Source of the DNA: Pseudomonas sp. dw_612
GTDB taxonomy: Bacteria; Pseudomonadota; Gammaproteobacteria; Pseudomonadales; Pseudomonadaceae
DNA length: 64,000 bases
Assembly: GCF_018449725.1 (NCBI RefSeq)
Contig: NZ_JAAVVC010000027.1
Location: 46,024 to 110,023 of the forward strand
Direction of reading: 5' to 3'
The notes under the pieces are model-generated. The model searched no databases. It was not told the DNA's origin and saw nothing but the letters and a program-made list of their open reading frames with translations. Below, one piece after another: positions 25,740-34,585 of this stretch; the stretch's first letter is position 1, and each line of letters starts with the position of its first letter. A program made the position numbers and the translations under genes.

Positions 25740-27074
25740 TCAGAAATCCACATCTTTGGTTTCCGGCCCCATGAACGCGCCCAGCGTGCCGATGATTCCG
25801 CCGATGAACAGCAGGACCGCTGGCGTGACAGTGAAAGGCATGACCAGGCCGAGTGCGTTCATGTAGAAGGCGTAGAAGGAAGGAATGATCACCGACAGGC
25901 TGAAGCCGACACCGAAGCCTGTGGCTCGCACATCCGTCACGAAACGCTCATTGATGTAGGTCACGATCACGCCCCACGGCGCGGTCACCACCACCGACAA
26001 CAGGCACACCAGGAACATGATCAGCGGCAAGGACAGCCCCGGCACATTCGCCAGCACATACATGATCGCCGCGCCAAAAATCGCAATGGTCGGCCCCAGG
26101 ATCAGGAAGAAGCGGCGTCGGCCGATCTTCTGCCCCAACATGCCGGAGGCGATGTAGCTGAAGAACAGCACGGAGTAGGAAATCAGCAGCGTGGCCGTGA
26201 CTTCAAAGCCCGACAAATGCAGGGTTTTCACCAGCAACCCGGTCGGCAGGAAGATCGTGATGATGTTCTGCGTCAGCCAGAAACCGGTCATCATGATCAG
26301 CACTTGCAACAGGTTGCGGCCGCTTTTGCCGCGCAGCAGATCGGTCAATGGCAACTTGTCTTTCGGCTTGCTGGCGTCCACTTCCCAGATTTCGGATTCG
26401 GACACGGCGAACACGTAATACAACGCCAGCACCCCGGCCAGCAGCGCGCCGACCACGAAGGGAATGCGCCAGCCCCATTGCACGTACGGCGAGTCGATGC
26501 CGGCCAGCGGGAACAGCGCGAACATCAGCATCGCCACCAGGTTGATGCTGACGTAGGCGAGCGGGAAGCCTGCAATGATCAGTCCGCCGACAAAACCGCG
26601 CTGGTGCTTTTTCGAATACTCGATGGCCAACGGCATCGCCCCGGTGTAACCGCCGCCGAGAAAAATCCCGTCGATGAACCGTAGCAACACCAGGAGCAAG
26701 TAAGACCAGATGCCGATGCTGTCGTAGCCCGGTAGCAGCGCGATCAACAGTGTGACCACACCAAAACCGGTCACCGAATAGATCGATGCCATCCGGCGCC
26801 CTGTCGTGTCGGCGATCATGCCGAACAACAGGGCACCGATAGGACGCCCCAGCAGCGTGGTGATAAACACCAGTGAAGCAAGAATGGCTTCCATGCCGGG
26901 CGACAGGTTCGTCGGCTGGAAAAAGAACAATACCGGCGCTAGAACGACCACAGGCAGGTAGATATCGAACATGTCGATGTACTCAGAGAAAAACGCACCC
27001 TTGATCGCGTTTTTTCTCTTCTTCTCAATCGACTGCTCCGACTCGACGGGTCGGACGGGTGCATAGGTAGCCAT
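25740..27074 (-). CDS. MFS transporter, metabolite:H+ symporter type
   Basis: 444 residues, 12 predicted helices. The MFS signature between helices 2 and 3 is GRPIGALLFGMIADTTGRR, and the loop between helices 8 and 9 is GQKIGRRR. N-terminal AFFSEYIDMFDIYLP resembles carboxylate symporters of the MHS/sialate group. It probably brings the cluster's substrate across the inner membrane, with OprD as the outer-membrane route. It is 57 bp downstream of the PcaC-like gene and 39 bp upstream of the copy 2 dehydrogenase gene. Confidence 0.92.
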   Translation of the reverse strand: MATYAPVRPVESEQSIEKKRKNAIKGAFFSEYIDMFDIYLPVVVLAPVLFFFQPTNLSPGMEAILASLVFITTLLGRPIGALLFGMIADTTGRRMASIYSVTGFGVVTLLIALLPGYDSIGIWSYLLLVLLRFIDGIFLGGGYTGAMPLAIEYSKKHQRGFVGGLIIAGFPLAYVSINLVAMLMFALFPLAGIDSPYVQWGWRIPFVVGALLAGVLALYYVFAVSESEIWEVDASKPKDKLPLTDLLRGKSGRNLLQVLIMMTGFWLTQNIITIFLPTGLLVKTLHLSGFEVTATLLISYSVLFFSYIASGMLGQKIGRRRFFLILGPTIAIFGAAIMYVLANVPGLSLPLIMFLVCLLSVVVTAPWGVIVTYINERFVTDVRATGFGVGFSLSVIIPSFYAFYMNALGLVMPFTVTPAVLLFIGGIIGTLGAFMGPETKDVDF

Positions 27075-27131
27075 GACGTTTCCTTATAATTATTGTTGAG
27101 ACGTTAAGCGTCGTATCGAACAGGGTCAGGA

Positions 27132-27524
27132 TCAGTGCTTCTCGGCCTGCTCATAGGCCTTGATCGTGTCAGAGGCGATCCGGAAGGCCGCAAGCCCCAC
27201 CGGCACACCGCAATACACGGACGCCTGCATCAATACCGCGCGTATTTCCTCCTTGGAAACCCCGTTCTTGAGTGCGCCTTTCACATGAACAGCGAGTTCA
27301 TGGTGTTGACTCATGGCCGTTAACAGCGCCAGGTTGATAATGCTGCGCGTCTTGAACGGGAGCGTTGAATCGCCCCAAATCTCGCCCCAGCAATACTCGG
27401 TGACGAGCTTTTGCATGGGGCGGTTGAAGTCGTCAGCCGCCGCCCAGGATTTCTCCACGTGGCTTTCGCCCAAAACTTCCTTACGATTCTCGAAGCCTTT
27501 GGTAAAGCGTTCGTTATCTTCCAT
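27132..27524 (-). CDS. 4-carboxymuconolactone decarboxylase-like protein (PcaC family)
   Basis: 130 residues from ATG 27524 (GGAGAG upstream), the length of PcaC. Landmarks: FENRKEVLGESHVEKSW, VTEYCWGEIWGDSTLPFKTR, MSQHHELAVHVKGALKNGVS and QASVYCGVPVGLAAF. The PcaC fold decarboxylates a lactone acid in the protocatechuate pathway, but no other pca genes are present. It leads the long minus-strand operon down to OprD. A perfect operator-like palindrome lies 37 bp before its start. Confidence 0.9.
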   Translation of the reverse strand: MEDNERFTKGFENRKEVLGESHVEKSWAAADDFNRPMQKLVTEYCWGEIWGDSTLPFKTRSIINLALLTAMSQHHELAVHVKGALKNGVSKEEIRAVLMQASVYCGVPVGLAAFRIASDTIKAYEQAEKH

Positions 27525-27560
27525 TGTTCTCTCTCCAGCTTGTTTTCGTAGTATCGAATT

Positions 27561-27573
27561 ATTGTCATACAAT
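27561..27573. promoter_or_regulatory. GntR-type operator before the PcaC-like gene
   Basis: Perfect 13-bp palindrome: ATTGT-CAT-ACAAT. It fits the FadR-subfamily pattern TNGTNNNACNA. The 12-mer TGTCATACAATC also occurs at 30120-30131 and, inverted, at 31332-31343 before the gntR gene. Confidence 0.75.
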
Positions 27574-27635
27574 CAAAACGGGTAAATTTTTTTGACGCGG
27601 ATTGATCCGCGCCAAAAAGGTCGCCGCCATGCACA

Positions 27636-29066
27636 TTAGCCGCCGGCGTAGCCGACCATGGATTTGACCTCGAGGTATTCGCGCAGTCCGTATTCGCCCC
27701 ATTCCCGACCGTTGCCGGACCGTTTATAGCCACCGAACGGTGCGGCGAAATCGGCGGGCGGATAATTCAAATGGACGCTGCCCGCCTGCAGGGCGCGCGC
27801 CACCTGACGGGCTCGTTCCAGATCAGCAGACTGCACATAGGCCGCGAGACCGTAGTCCGTGCCATTGGCCATCGCGATCGCCTCGGCTTCCGTGTCATAC
27901 GCCATCATCGACAGCACGGGACCAAAAATCTCTTCCTGCGCGATGGTCATTTGCGGCGTGACATGCGCGAACACGGTGGGCTTGATGTAATAGCCGCGGG
28001 TGATTCCCTCCGGCAAACCCGGTCCGCCGGTCACCAGTTGCGCGCCCTCATCGAGGCCGGTTTGAATCAATGTCTGCACGCGTTTGAATTGCGCCTGATT
28101 GACCACCGGGCCCAGATGAGTCGATTCCTCGGAAGTGGGGCCGACACTGAAGGCCTGGGCTGCACGTTTGGCGATCTGGATGGCATCGGCCATCAATGCC
28201 CGGGGAATCAGCATCCGCGTCGGAATAGAGCAGGACTGGCCGCTGTTGGTGAAACAGGCGGCGACACCTCGGGTCACGGCGTCTTGCAGGTCGACGTCGT
28301 CGAGCAGGATATTGGCGGACTTGCCGCCAAGCTCCTGCGCCACCCGCTTGACCGTCTCTGCCGCGGATTTCGCCACCAGCACACCCGCCCGTGTCGAGCC
28401 GGTGAACGACAGCATGTCGATACCCGGATGCGCAGCGATGGCCGCGCCTACACCAGGCCCGTCGCCGTTGACCAGATTGAACACGCCCGCAGGCACGCCG
28501 GCCTCATCCAGCACTTCGGCGAACAGCAGCGCACTGAGCGGCGAATATTCGCTCGGCTTGAGCACCATGGTGCAACCGGCCGCCAATGCGGGGGCGATTT
28601 TCACCACGATCTGATTGATCGGCCAGTTCCAGGGTGTGATCAGCCCACAGACCCCGATCGGTTCGAAACGCAACAAGGTAGTGCCTTGCGGTTCCTCAAA
28701 CCGAAAGCGCTTGAGCACCTCGATCAGTTGATTGAGATGCAGCGGACCACGGGGCACCTGACCTTTACGAGCGAAGGTGATCGGCGAGCCCATTTCCACG
28801 CGCATCGCTTCGGCGAACTCTTCCTGACGACGCTCGTAAATAGCCACGATGCGTTCGAGCAAGGCGATACGTTCGGCGACACCGCGCCCCGCGTAATCGG
28901 GTAACGCGGCACGGGCCGCCGCCACTGCCCGATCAACGTCGTTGGCATTGCCCAATGCCAAGCGGTCGACAATGGTTTCGGTCGCAGGATCGATGACGTC
29001 GAACCATGTGGGCGATGACGGTTCCACCCACTCTCCACCGATGTAAAAACTGGCTGCACGAGACAT
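27636..29066 (-). CDS. NAD(P)-dependent aldehyde dehydrogenase
   Basis: 476 residues from ATG 29066 with GGAGTG upstream. Motifs: TPWNWPINQ near 145-153, FTGSTRAG, catalytic Glu in AQELGGKSANI, catalytic Cys in FTNSGQSCSIPTRM, and EEIFGPVLSM. This is a class-3-like general ALDH that turns an aldehyde into the acid. It is 57 bp downstream of the copy 3 dehydrogenase gene and 111 bp before the PcaC-like gene, in the same direction. The substrate is unknown. Confidence 0.92.
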   Translation of the reverse strand: MSRAASFYIGGEWVEPSSPTWFDVIDPATETIVDRLALGNANDVDRAVAAARAALPDYAGRGVAERIALLERIVAIYERRQEEFAEAMRVEMGSPITFARKGQVPRGPLHLNQLIEVLKRFRFEEPQGTTLLRFEPIGVCGLITPWNWPINQIVVKIAPALAAGCTMVLKPSEYSPLSALLFAEVLDEAGVPAGVFNLVNGDGPGVGAAIAAHPGIDMLSFTGSTRAGVLVAKSAAETVKRVAQELGGKSANILLDDVDLQDAVTRGVAACFTNSGQSCSIPTRMLIPRALMADAIQIAKRAAQAFSVGPTSEESTHLGPVVNQAQFKRVQTLIQTGLDEGAQLVTGGPGLPEGITRGYYIKPTVFAHVTPQMTIAQEEIFGPVLSMMAYDTEAEAIAMANGTDYGLAAYVQSADLERARQVARALQAGSVHLNYPPADFAAPFGGYKRSGNGREWGEYGLREYLEVKSMVGYAGG

Positions 29067-29123
29067 TCGATTCACTCCATTACGCAATGATGGATCGCTG
29101 TTTTCATCAACACGGGCGAGGTG

Positions 29124-30017
29124 TTATTCGCCGTCGCTGGCGACCATCAATCTGTACATTTCGGTGTGGTCGGTGGTTGGCGTCGCTTGCCTGGATACGT
29201 CATCCCACAGCGCCGTAGCGGTTTTGCCCAAGCGCATCGGGTAACCCAGTGCGTCGGACAGCCCTTGGGCAATCTTCAGGTCCTTGTTCATCAGTTGCAT
29301 TGAAAAGCCGGAAGCGTACGAACCGCTGAGCATGAATTGCCGGGCTTTGTTTTCCGAAGTGTTGCTGCGCCCACTGGAGGCGTTGAGCACGTCGACCATC
29401 ACGCCAGGGTCGATCCCGAACCGCTTGGCCACATGCAGAGCTTCGACGGTAGCCATCAGCCCGGCCGCCGACACGTAGTTATTCAAGGCTTTGGCCGCAT
29501 GACCAGCCCCCGCAGTGCCGATGTGCAGAATGTTCTGGCCCATGGCTTCAAGCAACAGATGACAACCCTGCATCACCGCCGCATCGCCACCCACCAGGAT
29601 GGCCAGCGTGCCGTCCACCGCCCGTTTGACGCCGCCGGAAACCGGCGCATCCAGGTAATCGAGGTCGAAGGCTTTCAGTTTCAGCGCCAGCTCACGGGAG
29701 CGCGCCGGCTCCGAGGAGCTCATGTCGATCACCACGGCGCCTGGCCGTAGCGAAGCGGCCCAACCGTCAGCCCCTTCACTGCCCAGCAGCACGCTTTCGA
29801 CGATGGCGGAGTTCGGCAACATAGTGATCAGTACATCAAGGGACCGCGCGTTGCCGGCATCGAGGCCCGTGGCTTCGAGCATGGCCAGGGTTTGCGCCAG
29901 GCGCCCTTCATCCGCGTCGGCGAGGAAGAGTTCATAGCCTGCCTTTGAAAGGCAGGTCGCCATTGGAACCCCCATCATGCCAAGCCCGATGAAGCCGATT
30001 CGTTGCGATTGAGTCAT
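29124..30017 (-). CDS. Beta-hydroxyacid dehydrogenase (copy 3)
   Basis: 297 residues from ATG 30017 (AGGACTTGGAC before it; a TTG two codons earlier is possible). Rossmann motif GFIGLGMMGVPMA, substrate motif DAPVSGGVKRAVDGTL, catalytic Lys in HAAKALNNYVSAAG. First gene of the minus-strand unit, starting about 100 bp from an operator-like site at 30118-30130 and divergent from the NIPSNAP gene. Confidence 0.9.
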   Translation of the reverse strand: MTQSQRIGFIGLGMMGVPMATCLSKAGYELFLADADEGRLAQTLAMLEATGLDAGNARSLDVLITMLPNSAIVESVLLGSEGADGWAASLRPGAVVIDMSSSEPARSRELALKLKAFDLDYLDAPVSGGVKRAVDGTLAILVGGDAAVMQGCHLLLEAMGQNILHIGTAGAGHAAKALNNYVSAAGLMATVEALHVAKRFGIDPGVMVDVLNASSGRSNTSENKARQFMLSGSYASGFSMQLMNKDLKIAQGLSDALGYPMRLGKTATALWDDVSRQATPTTDHTEMYRLMVASDGE

Positions 30018-30117
30018 GTCCAAGTCCTATTGTTTTCTTGTCGGGTCATGCGTTGGCGGCGGTCGACAGCGTAAAAGCTGTTTCGAGGCAGGCCCGCAGT
30101 TGGACTAAAACTATAGG

Positions 30118-30130
30118 ACTGTCATACAAT
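30118..30130. promoter_or_regulatory. GntR-type operator in the divergent promoter
   Basis: ACTGT-CAT-ACAAT, one mismatch from the perfect palindrome at 27561. It lies between the copy 3 dehydrogenase gene (minus) and the NIPSNAP gene (plus, start 58 bp away), so one bound repressor could control both directions. Confidence 0.72.
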
Positions 30131-30187
30131 CGGTCAATAGGCTAATCGGCCTATTTTTTTGATCGGCACCTTCCCCAGGAGATTCAC

Positions 30188-30514
30188 ATGATTGTTGAAT
30201 TGCGTATTTATCACTGCGCACCGGGTCGCCTTCCCGCGTTGCACGAGCGCTTTGCCAAGACCACGTTGGGGTTCTTCGAGAAGTATGGAATCGAGCAGTT
30301 GGGCTTCTGGACGACACTGGCCGGCCCGACCAATCAGTCGTTAAGCTACATGCTCAAATGGGCGAGCCTCGCCGAGCGCGAGGCGAAATGGAATGCGTTC
30401 CAGGCGGACCCGGAATGGATCGCCAAGCGCGCCGAAAGTGAAGCGCAGGCCATCATCGTCGAGCGAATCGAGAACCAGTTTCTGGCACCCACCGCGTATT
30501 CGGCGCTGCGTTAA
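30188..30514 (+). CDS. NIPSNAP-family protein
   Basis: 108 residues, one ferredoxin-like NIPSNAP domain: MIVELRIYHCAPGRLPALHERF, then GFWTTLAGPTNQSLSYMLKW and a C-terminal VERIENQFLAPTAYS. Members form dimeric alpha-beta barrels and are often found in catabolic clusters without a defined reaction. It is the only plus-strand gene of the GntR cluster and converges on gntR. Confidence 0.88.
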   Translation: MIVELRIYHCAPGRLPALHERFAKTTLGFFEKYGIEQLGFWTTLAGPTNQSLSYMLKWASLAEREAKWNAFQADPEWIAKRAESEAQAIIVERIENQFLAPTAYSALR

Positions 30515-30534
30515 GGGAACAGTGAAGGACAGGC

Positions 30535-30557
30535 GCCGTCTGACGATCGTCAGCGGC
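30535..30557. terminator. Hairpin between converging NIPSNAP and gntR genes
   Basis: GCCGTCTGACG / CGTCAGCGGC can pair with one bulged T. It lies 20 bp after the NIPSNAP stop and 28 bp after the gntR stop. There is no run of T on either side, so intrinsic termination is uncertain. Confidence 0.35.
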
Positions 30558-30585
30558 GGCCTGACACTCAGGTGATCAACGGGCT

Positions 30586-31266
30586 TCAGGTGACCGGGGT
30601 CGAACTGCCCTGCTCCAGCAACTCCAGGACGTTTTGCGAGGCATTTTCCACGTGCAGCAACGCCGCCGCACAAGCACCGGTCTCATCGCGCAACTGAATC
30701 ATACGCACGATTTCCTTGAGCTCTGCCAAGGTGTGCACCATGCGTCCTTCACGCCCGAGGGACAGCGCCCGCAACAGACTGACGCGATTGTTGAGCTGCT
30801 CCAGCATGCCACCCACCACGGCGCTTTGCTCGATGTCGAGCAGCACGTGATAGAAGCGTTGTTTGATATCCAGCAACGTCGTGCCGTCACGCCGTGCGGT
30901 ATGGGATTGCTGAACGAACTCGTCGAAGACCGCGGCCAGTTCGGCGACGTCTTCGTCCGTGGCATGGCGAACGAAATTGCGCACGGCCAGCACTTCCAGG
31001 GCGCCGCGTACGTCGTAGATCTGGATCGCATCCTTGGCACTCACCGAAGCGACATAGGCCCCGCGATGCGGGACCTGCTCCACCAAACCTTCCGCTTCCA
31101 ACTGACGCAGCGCTTCGCGCAATGACGTGCGACTGACGTCCAGGGCCGTGTAGAGCTGTTGTTCCACAAGGCGGTCGCCTGGCTTGAATCGACCGGAAAT
31201 GATTTCGTTGCGTAGGGCATCCTGCACCTGATGCCGCAATGAAGCCGCCTGGCGGTGAACTTTCAT
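30586..31266 (-). CDS. GntR-family regulator, FadR/FCD subfamily
   Basis: 226 residues. The N-terminal winged helix is at about 8-75 (VQDALRNEIISGRFKPGDRL, ALDVSRTSLREALRQLEAEG). The C-terminal FCD ligand domain is all helical, with candidate metal-binding residues spread through RGALEVLAVRN, IKQRFYHVLLD and ALLHVENA. FCD proteins bind small carboxylates. The same 12-bp sequence lies before its own gene and before both catabolic units, pointing to autoregulation and control of the cluster 18035-30514. Confidence 0.92.
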   Translation of the reverse strand: MKVHRQAASLRHQVQDALRNEIISGRFKPGDRLVEQQLYTALDVSRTSLREALRQLEAEGLVEQVPHRGAYVASVSAKDAIQIYDVRGALEVLAVRNFVRHATDEDVAELAAVFDEFVQQSHTARRDGTTLLDIKQRFYHVLLDIEQSAVVGGMLEQLNNRVSLLRALSLGREGRMVHTLAELKEIVRMIQLRDETGACAAALLHVENASQNVLELLEQGSSTPVT

Positions 31267-31332
31267 AATGTATTCCCGAAGCCTTAATAGTATTAATCAC
31301 GCGAGCGGGCAGCATCGCCGCAACTCAATATG

Positions 31333-31345
31333 ATTGTATGACACG
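31333..31345. promoter_or_regulatory. GntR-type operator before gntR (autoregulation)
   Basis: ATTGT-ATG-ACACG, inverted relative to the other two sites, 67 bp before the gntR ATG. GATTGTATGACA is the exact reverse complement of TGTCATACAATC. Confidence 0.7.
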
Positions 31346-31435
31346 TAAGCTTAGGAAAAATACAGCATTGATTTAACTTGCGACGCCGAACGCCCTGTTG
31401 GCGCCGCTTCTGGCAACGTTAGCGATAACCCGGCT

Positions 31436-32455
31436 TCAACTACCCGCCCCGCCATGGGCTTCTTCAAAGAAATAATCCTTCCAGCTGGCCGCCTTGTTTT
31501 TCAACACACCCAACGCCTGCAATTTCTCGGCATAGATAAAGGTGCGCTGCGGCACGACGGTGAAGTCGATTTCAGGGTCGGCGACGATTTGCTCAACCAG
31601 CGGCAGAGCCAGTTTCGATTGCTCTACGCGAATGTAGGTCTGGGCCGCCGCAGGCTTGTCGGCCTTGATGATTTTCTCGGCTTGTGCCAGCGCGTCGTAG
31701 AAAGCCTTGTAGGTTTTCGGATTTTCGTCGTGGAATTTTTCAGTGGTGTACAGCACGTTGAACGTGGCCTGGCCGCCGAGTACGTCGTAGGAACTCAGCA
31801 CCTTGTGCACGTTGGGATTCTGCAGTTCCTGATACTGGAACGGCGGGCTGGAAAAGTGCGAATTGATTTCCGAGCCGCCCGCAATCAGCGCCGCGGTTGC
31901 GTCCGGGTGGGCAAGGCTGATCGAGATATCGTCAAACTTCTTGAAATGCTCTTGGCCAAACTGTTTCGCCGTTTCGATCTGCAACGTGCGCGACTGGAAA
32001 CCGACACCCGCCGCCGGTACGGCGATGCGGTCCTTTTCAGTGAAGTCCTTGAGGCTCTTCACGTTCGGATTGTTGGTCAGCAAGTAATTGGGCATCGAGC
32101 CCAGCGATGCGATGGCCTTGACGTTCTGCTTGCCCTTGGTGCGGTCCCAGATCGTGAGCATCGGCGGCACACCGGCCGACACCACGTCCAGCGCGCCGGC
32201 CAACAGCGCCTCGTTCATCGCGGTGGCACCCGAGATGCTGTTCCAGTCGACTTTGATATCGAGGCCTTGCGCCTTGCCCTGTTTCTCGATGAGTTGCTGA
32301 TCGCGTACCACGTCCAGAATCAGGTAACCGATGCCAAATTGCTGGGCGATGCTGATTTTGCCTTCGGCCTGGACGCCGGGACTCAGCAGCAGGCTCGCCG
32401 TCGCCAGGGAGGCTGCCAATAGGGTCAACGCTGAGCGCTTGAAGGGAGTTGCCAT
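31436..32455 (-). CDS. Sulfonate/taurine-type ABC substrate-binding protein
   Basis: 339 residues from ATG 32455 (GAGGTG upstream). The signal peptide ends at SPGVQA, and mature EGKISIAQQFGIGYLILD follows. It has the NMT1/TauA-type fold with SGATAMNEALLAGALDVVSAG. It is probably the receptor for the ABC genes immediately upstream (permease 32613, ATPase 34551), which already have a Tat-type receptor. Its 157-bp leader is homologous to that of the Mop gene at 16391, so it may have its own promoter. Confidence 0.9.
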   Translation of the reverse strand: MATPFKRSALTLLAASLATASLLLSPGVQAEGKISIAQQFGIGYLILDVVRDQQLIEKQGKAQGLDIKVDWNSISGATAMNEALLAGALDVVSAGVPPMLTIWDRTKGKQNVKAIASLGSMPNYLLTNNPNVKSLKDFTEKDRIAVPAAGVGFQSRTLQIETAKQFGQEHFKKFDDISISLAHPDATAALIAGGSEINSHFSSPPFQYQELQNPNVHKVLSSYDVLGGQATFNVLYTTEKFHDENPKTYKAFYDALAQAEKIIKADKPAAAQTYIRVEQSKLALPLVEQIVADPEIDFTVVPQRTFIYAEKLQALGVLKNKAASWKDYFFEEAHGGAGS

Positions 32456-32569
32456 GAACACCTCAAAGTCATTGCAAGAAAAGGAAAGCGAATCCGCACA
32501 GATGCGCAGCCCCTCAAAGTGCACGGCCTGTAACAATATTAAAAAGAATATATAACGATTTGTTTATTC
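32456..32569 (-). promoter_or_regulatory. Leader homologous to the Mop leader, with imperfect palindrome
   Basis: An imperfect dyad (GAATATATAA, CGAT, TTGTTTATTC) spans 32546-32569. Downstream a frame opens at TTG 32536 with LQAVHFEGLRICADS, matching the small frame in the Mop leader. Here it runs in frame into the binding-protein gene rather than stopping. The match continues through GTGCGG(A)TTCGC. It is likely a shared sulfur-responsive regulatory module (inference). Confidence 0.5.
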
Positions 32570-32612
32570 ACTAAAAGAATATGCAAGTCCTGCTTGTCAG
32601 CCTCGACGCTGC

Positions 32613-33386
32613 TTAGGCCAGATTGGTGTGCCCCCACCGCCGATGCAGCCCGCGCGCCAGCGCATCAAGGGCAAACCCCAGCACACCGATCAGCAGCACC
32701 ATCGCCATCAGTTCCGAATAGGCCAGGCGATCCCGTGTATCCAGGATGAAGTAGCCCAAACCGGCGCTGACGCCGAGCATTTCGCAGGGCACGAGGACGA
32801 TCCAAAGAATGCCGATGGACAGTCGCACGCCGGTCAGCACGTGACCAAGCACGCCGGGCAGGATCACTTTGCGCAAGGTTTCCCAGCGTGTTGCGCTGAG
32901 GCTGCGGCTCAGTTGCAGCCAGCGCGGGTCGAGCTGACGCACGCCGGCCACGGTGTTGAGCAGGATCGGCCAGATCGCGGCGAAGGTCAGCAGGAAGTAG
33001 ATCGGCTGGTCGCCCACGCCCATCAGCATCACCACCACCGGCATCCACGACAGCGGCGAAATCATCCGCAGGAACTGGAAGGCCGGCGTCGTCGCGGCTT
33101 CAAGGTGCCGGTAGCTGCCAATCAGCAGCCCCAGCGGTACACCGATCAGCAACGCCAGCAACAAACCGATGAGGATGCGTTTGAGGCTGACGAACACATG
33201 CTCATACAGCTCGGCGCGGCCCAACAACTCCACCAGACTGACCAACGTCGCCTCCGGGGAAAACCGCGCTGCCAGCCCCTCGGTGCCACCAAAAACCCGC
33301 ACACCCAGCCACCACCCGAGCAGCAGAAACACCAGCCCTGCCACACCCAGTCCCCAATGCAAAAGCGATGAAGTTTGCCGACTCAT
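32613..33386 (-). CDS. ABC transporter permease, SsuC/TauC type
   Basis: 257 residues, six or so helices, binding-protein-dependent inner-membrane component. The EAA loop region is LDPRWLQLSRSLSATRWETLRKVILPGVL. It resembles SsuC, TauC and nitrate-type permeases. It abuts the Tat-type binding-protein gene: start codon and preceding stop share one base region at 33386. Confidence 0.92.
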   Translation of the reverse strand: MSRQTSSLLHWGLGVAGLVFLLLGWWLGVRVFGGTEGLAARFSPEATLVSLVELLGRAELYEHVFVSLKRILIGLLLALLIGVPLGLLIGSYRHLEAATTPAFQFLRMISPLSWMPVVVMLMGVGDQPIYFLLTFAAIWPILLNTVAGVRQLDPRWLQLSRSLSATRWETLRKVILPGVLGHVLTGVRLSIGILWIVLVPCEMLGVSAGLGYFILDTRDRLAYSELMAMVLLIGVLGFALDALARGLHRRWGHTNLA

Positions 33387-34585
33387 CAGAGACTGAACTC
33401 CTCGCTGCGCTCAAAGCTGTCCGGCAAGCCAAACGCCTTGAGCCCGCCGACCGACGCGATGGCGTTGCGCACAAAGCGGTCGTCCACCAGATCCCGAGCG
33501 GTGTGTTGCGGGTCGAGGTTGGCGAGGAAGCCTTTATCGCCTTCGATCAGCGTGTCCTTGAGCCGCCGCACCAGCTCCTCGGTGTAGCTCGGAAACGGGT
33601 ACGGCTGAAAGTCGATGCGCTGCTCGTCCCAATGGCTGTGCTGGATCGCGCCACTGGCCAGGTACTGCTCGCGGTCAGCGGCGGCAGGCGCCAGCACCCG
33701 GTTCAATACTTGTTGTGCGTGGGGGGTGTAGCGGTTGTCGCCGTCCTTGGACAGCAGCTTGGCGGCCTCGGCGCGGTTGTCGCGAGTCCACAACTGCGCC
33801 TTGACGATGGCGTTGACCACTTTCTGCGACCACTCGGGACGGTTGTTCAAATCCTGCTCGTGCATAAACACCACGCAGCAGGCATGGTTGCGCCAGATAT
33901 CCCCGGTAAAGCGCTGCACGCGGCCGACCTTGAGTTCTTCGGCCAAGGCGTTGAACGGCTCGGCGACGATATAACCCGCGATGCGCTTGCTGGCCAGGGC
34001 CGGCGGCATGTCCGACGGCGGCAACACCAGCAGATTGACCTCGTTCGGCGCGATCACCGCACTCGCCGATTTGCTCACCGGCACCAAGCCGTGATCGCGA
34101 AACAGTTGCTGCACCACCACGTTATGAATCGAATACCAGAACGGAATCGCCACCGATTGCCCGCCCAGTTGCTTGACCTCGGTGATACCCGGCGCCACCG
34201 TCAGGCCCGAGCCGCCGACATGGTTCCACGCCACGACTTTGGCCGGGACCTTGCTGCCATAACGCGCCCAAACGGTCATCGGCGACAGCAAGTGAATGAC
34301 GTTGACCTGACCGGAAATAAACGCCTCGATCACCTGGGCCCAACTGCGCAGCAGCACCGGGCGTTCAGCCTGGATGCCTTCGGCTTCGAACAGACCATTG
34401 TTGTGCGCCACCAGCAGCGGCGTGGCATCGGTGATCGGCAGATAGCCGATGCGCACCGGCGCGTTCGGTTCCGAAGCGGCGCGAGCTTGCAGGCTATTGA
34501 GCAGCGGCAAGGCGCCGCCGGCGGTCAGCAAAGCACTGAGTTTGAGGAAGTCACGACGTGTGTGAGTGAAGTCGTCCAGGCACAT
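33386..34585 (-). CDS. ABC substrate-binding protein with Tat signal (nitrate/sulfonate type)
   Basis: 399 residues from ATG 34585; a TTG two codons earlier is less likely. The Tat motif TRRDFLKLS is near residues 9-17, with a hydrophobic stretch and cleavage near LQARA. The mature domain is NrtA/SsuA-like (VRIGYLPITDATPLLVAHNN, FISGQVNVIHLLSP). Tat export suggests folding before export, possibly with a cofactor or ligand. It overlaps the ATPase gene by 35 bp. Confidence 0.9.
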   Translation of the reverse strand: MCLDDFTHTRRDFLKLSALLTAGGALPLLNSLQARAASEPNAPVRIGYLPITDATPLLVAHNNGLFEAEGIQAERPVLLRSWAQVIEAFISGQVNVIHLLSPMTVWARYGSKVPAKVVAWNHVGGSGLTVAPGITEVKQLGGQSVAIPFWYSIHNVVVQQLFRDHGLVPVSKSASAVIAPNEVNLLVLPPSDMPPALASKRIAGYIVAEPFNALAEELKVGRVQRFTGDIWRNHACCVVFMHEQDLNNRPEWSQKVVNAIVKAQLWTRDNRAEAAKLLSKDGDNRYTPHAQQVLNRVLAPAAADREQYLASGAIQHSHWDEQRIDFQPYPFPSYTEELVRRLKDTLIEGDKGFLANLDPQHTARDLVDDRFVRNAIASVGGLKAFGLPDSFERSEEFSL

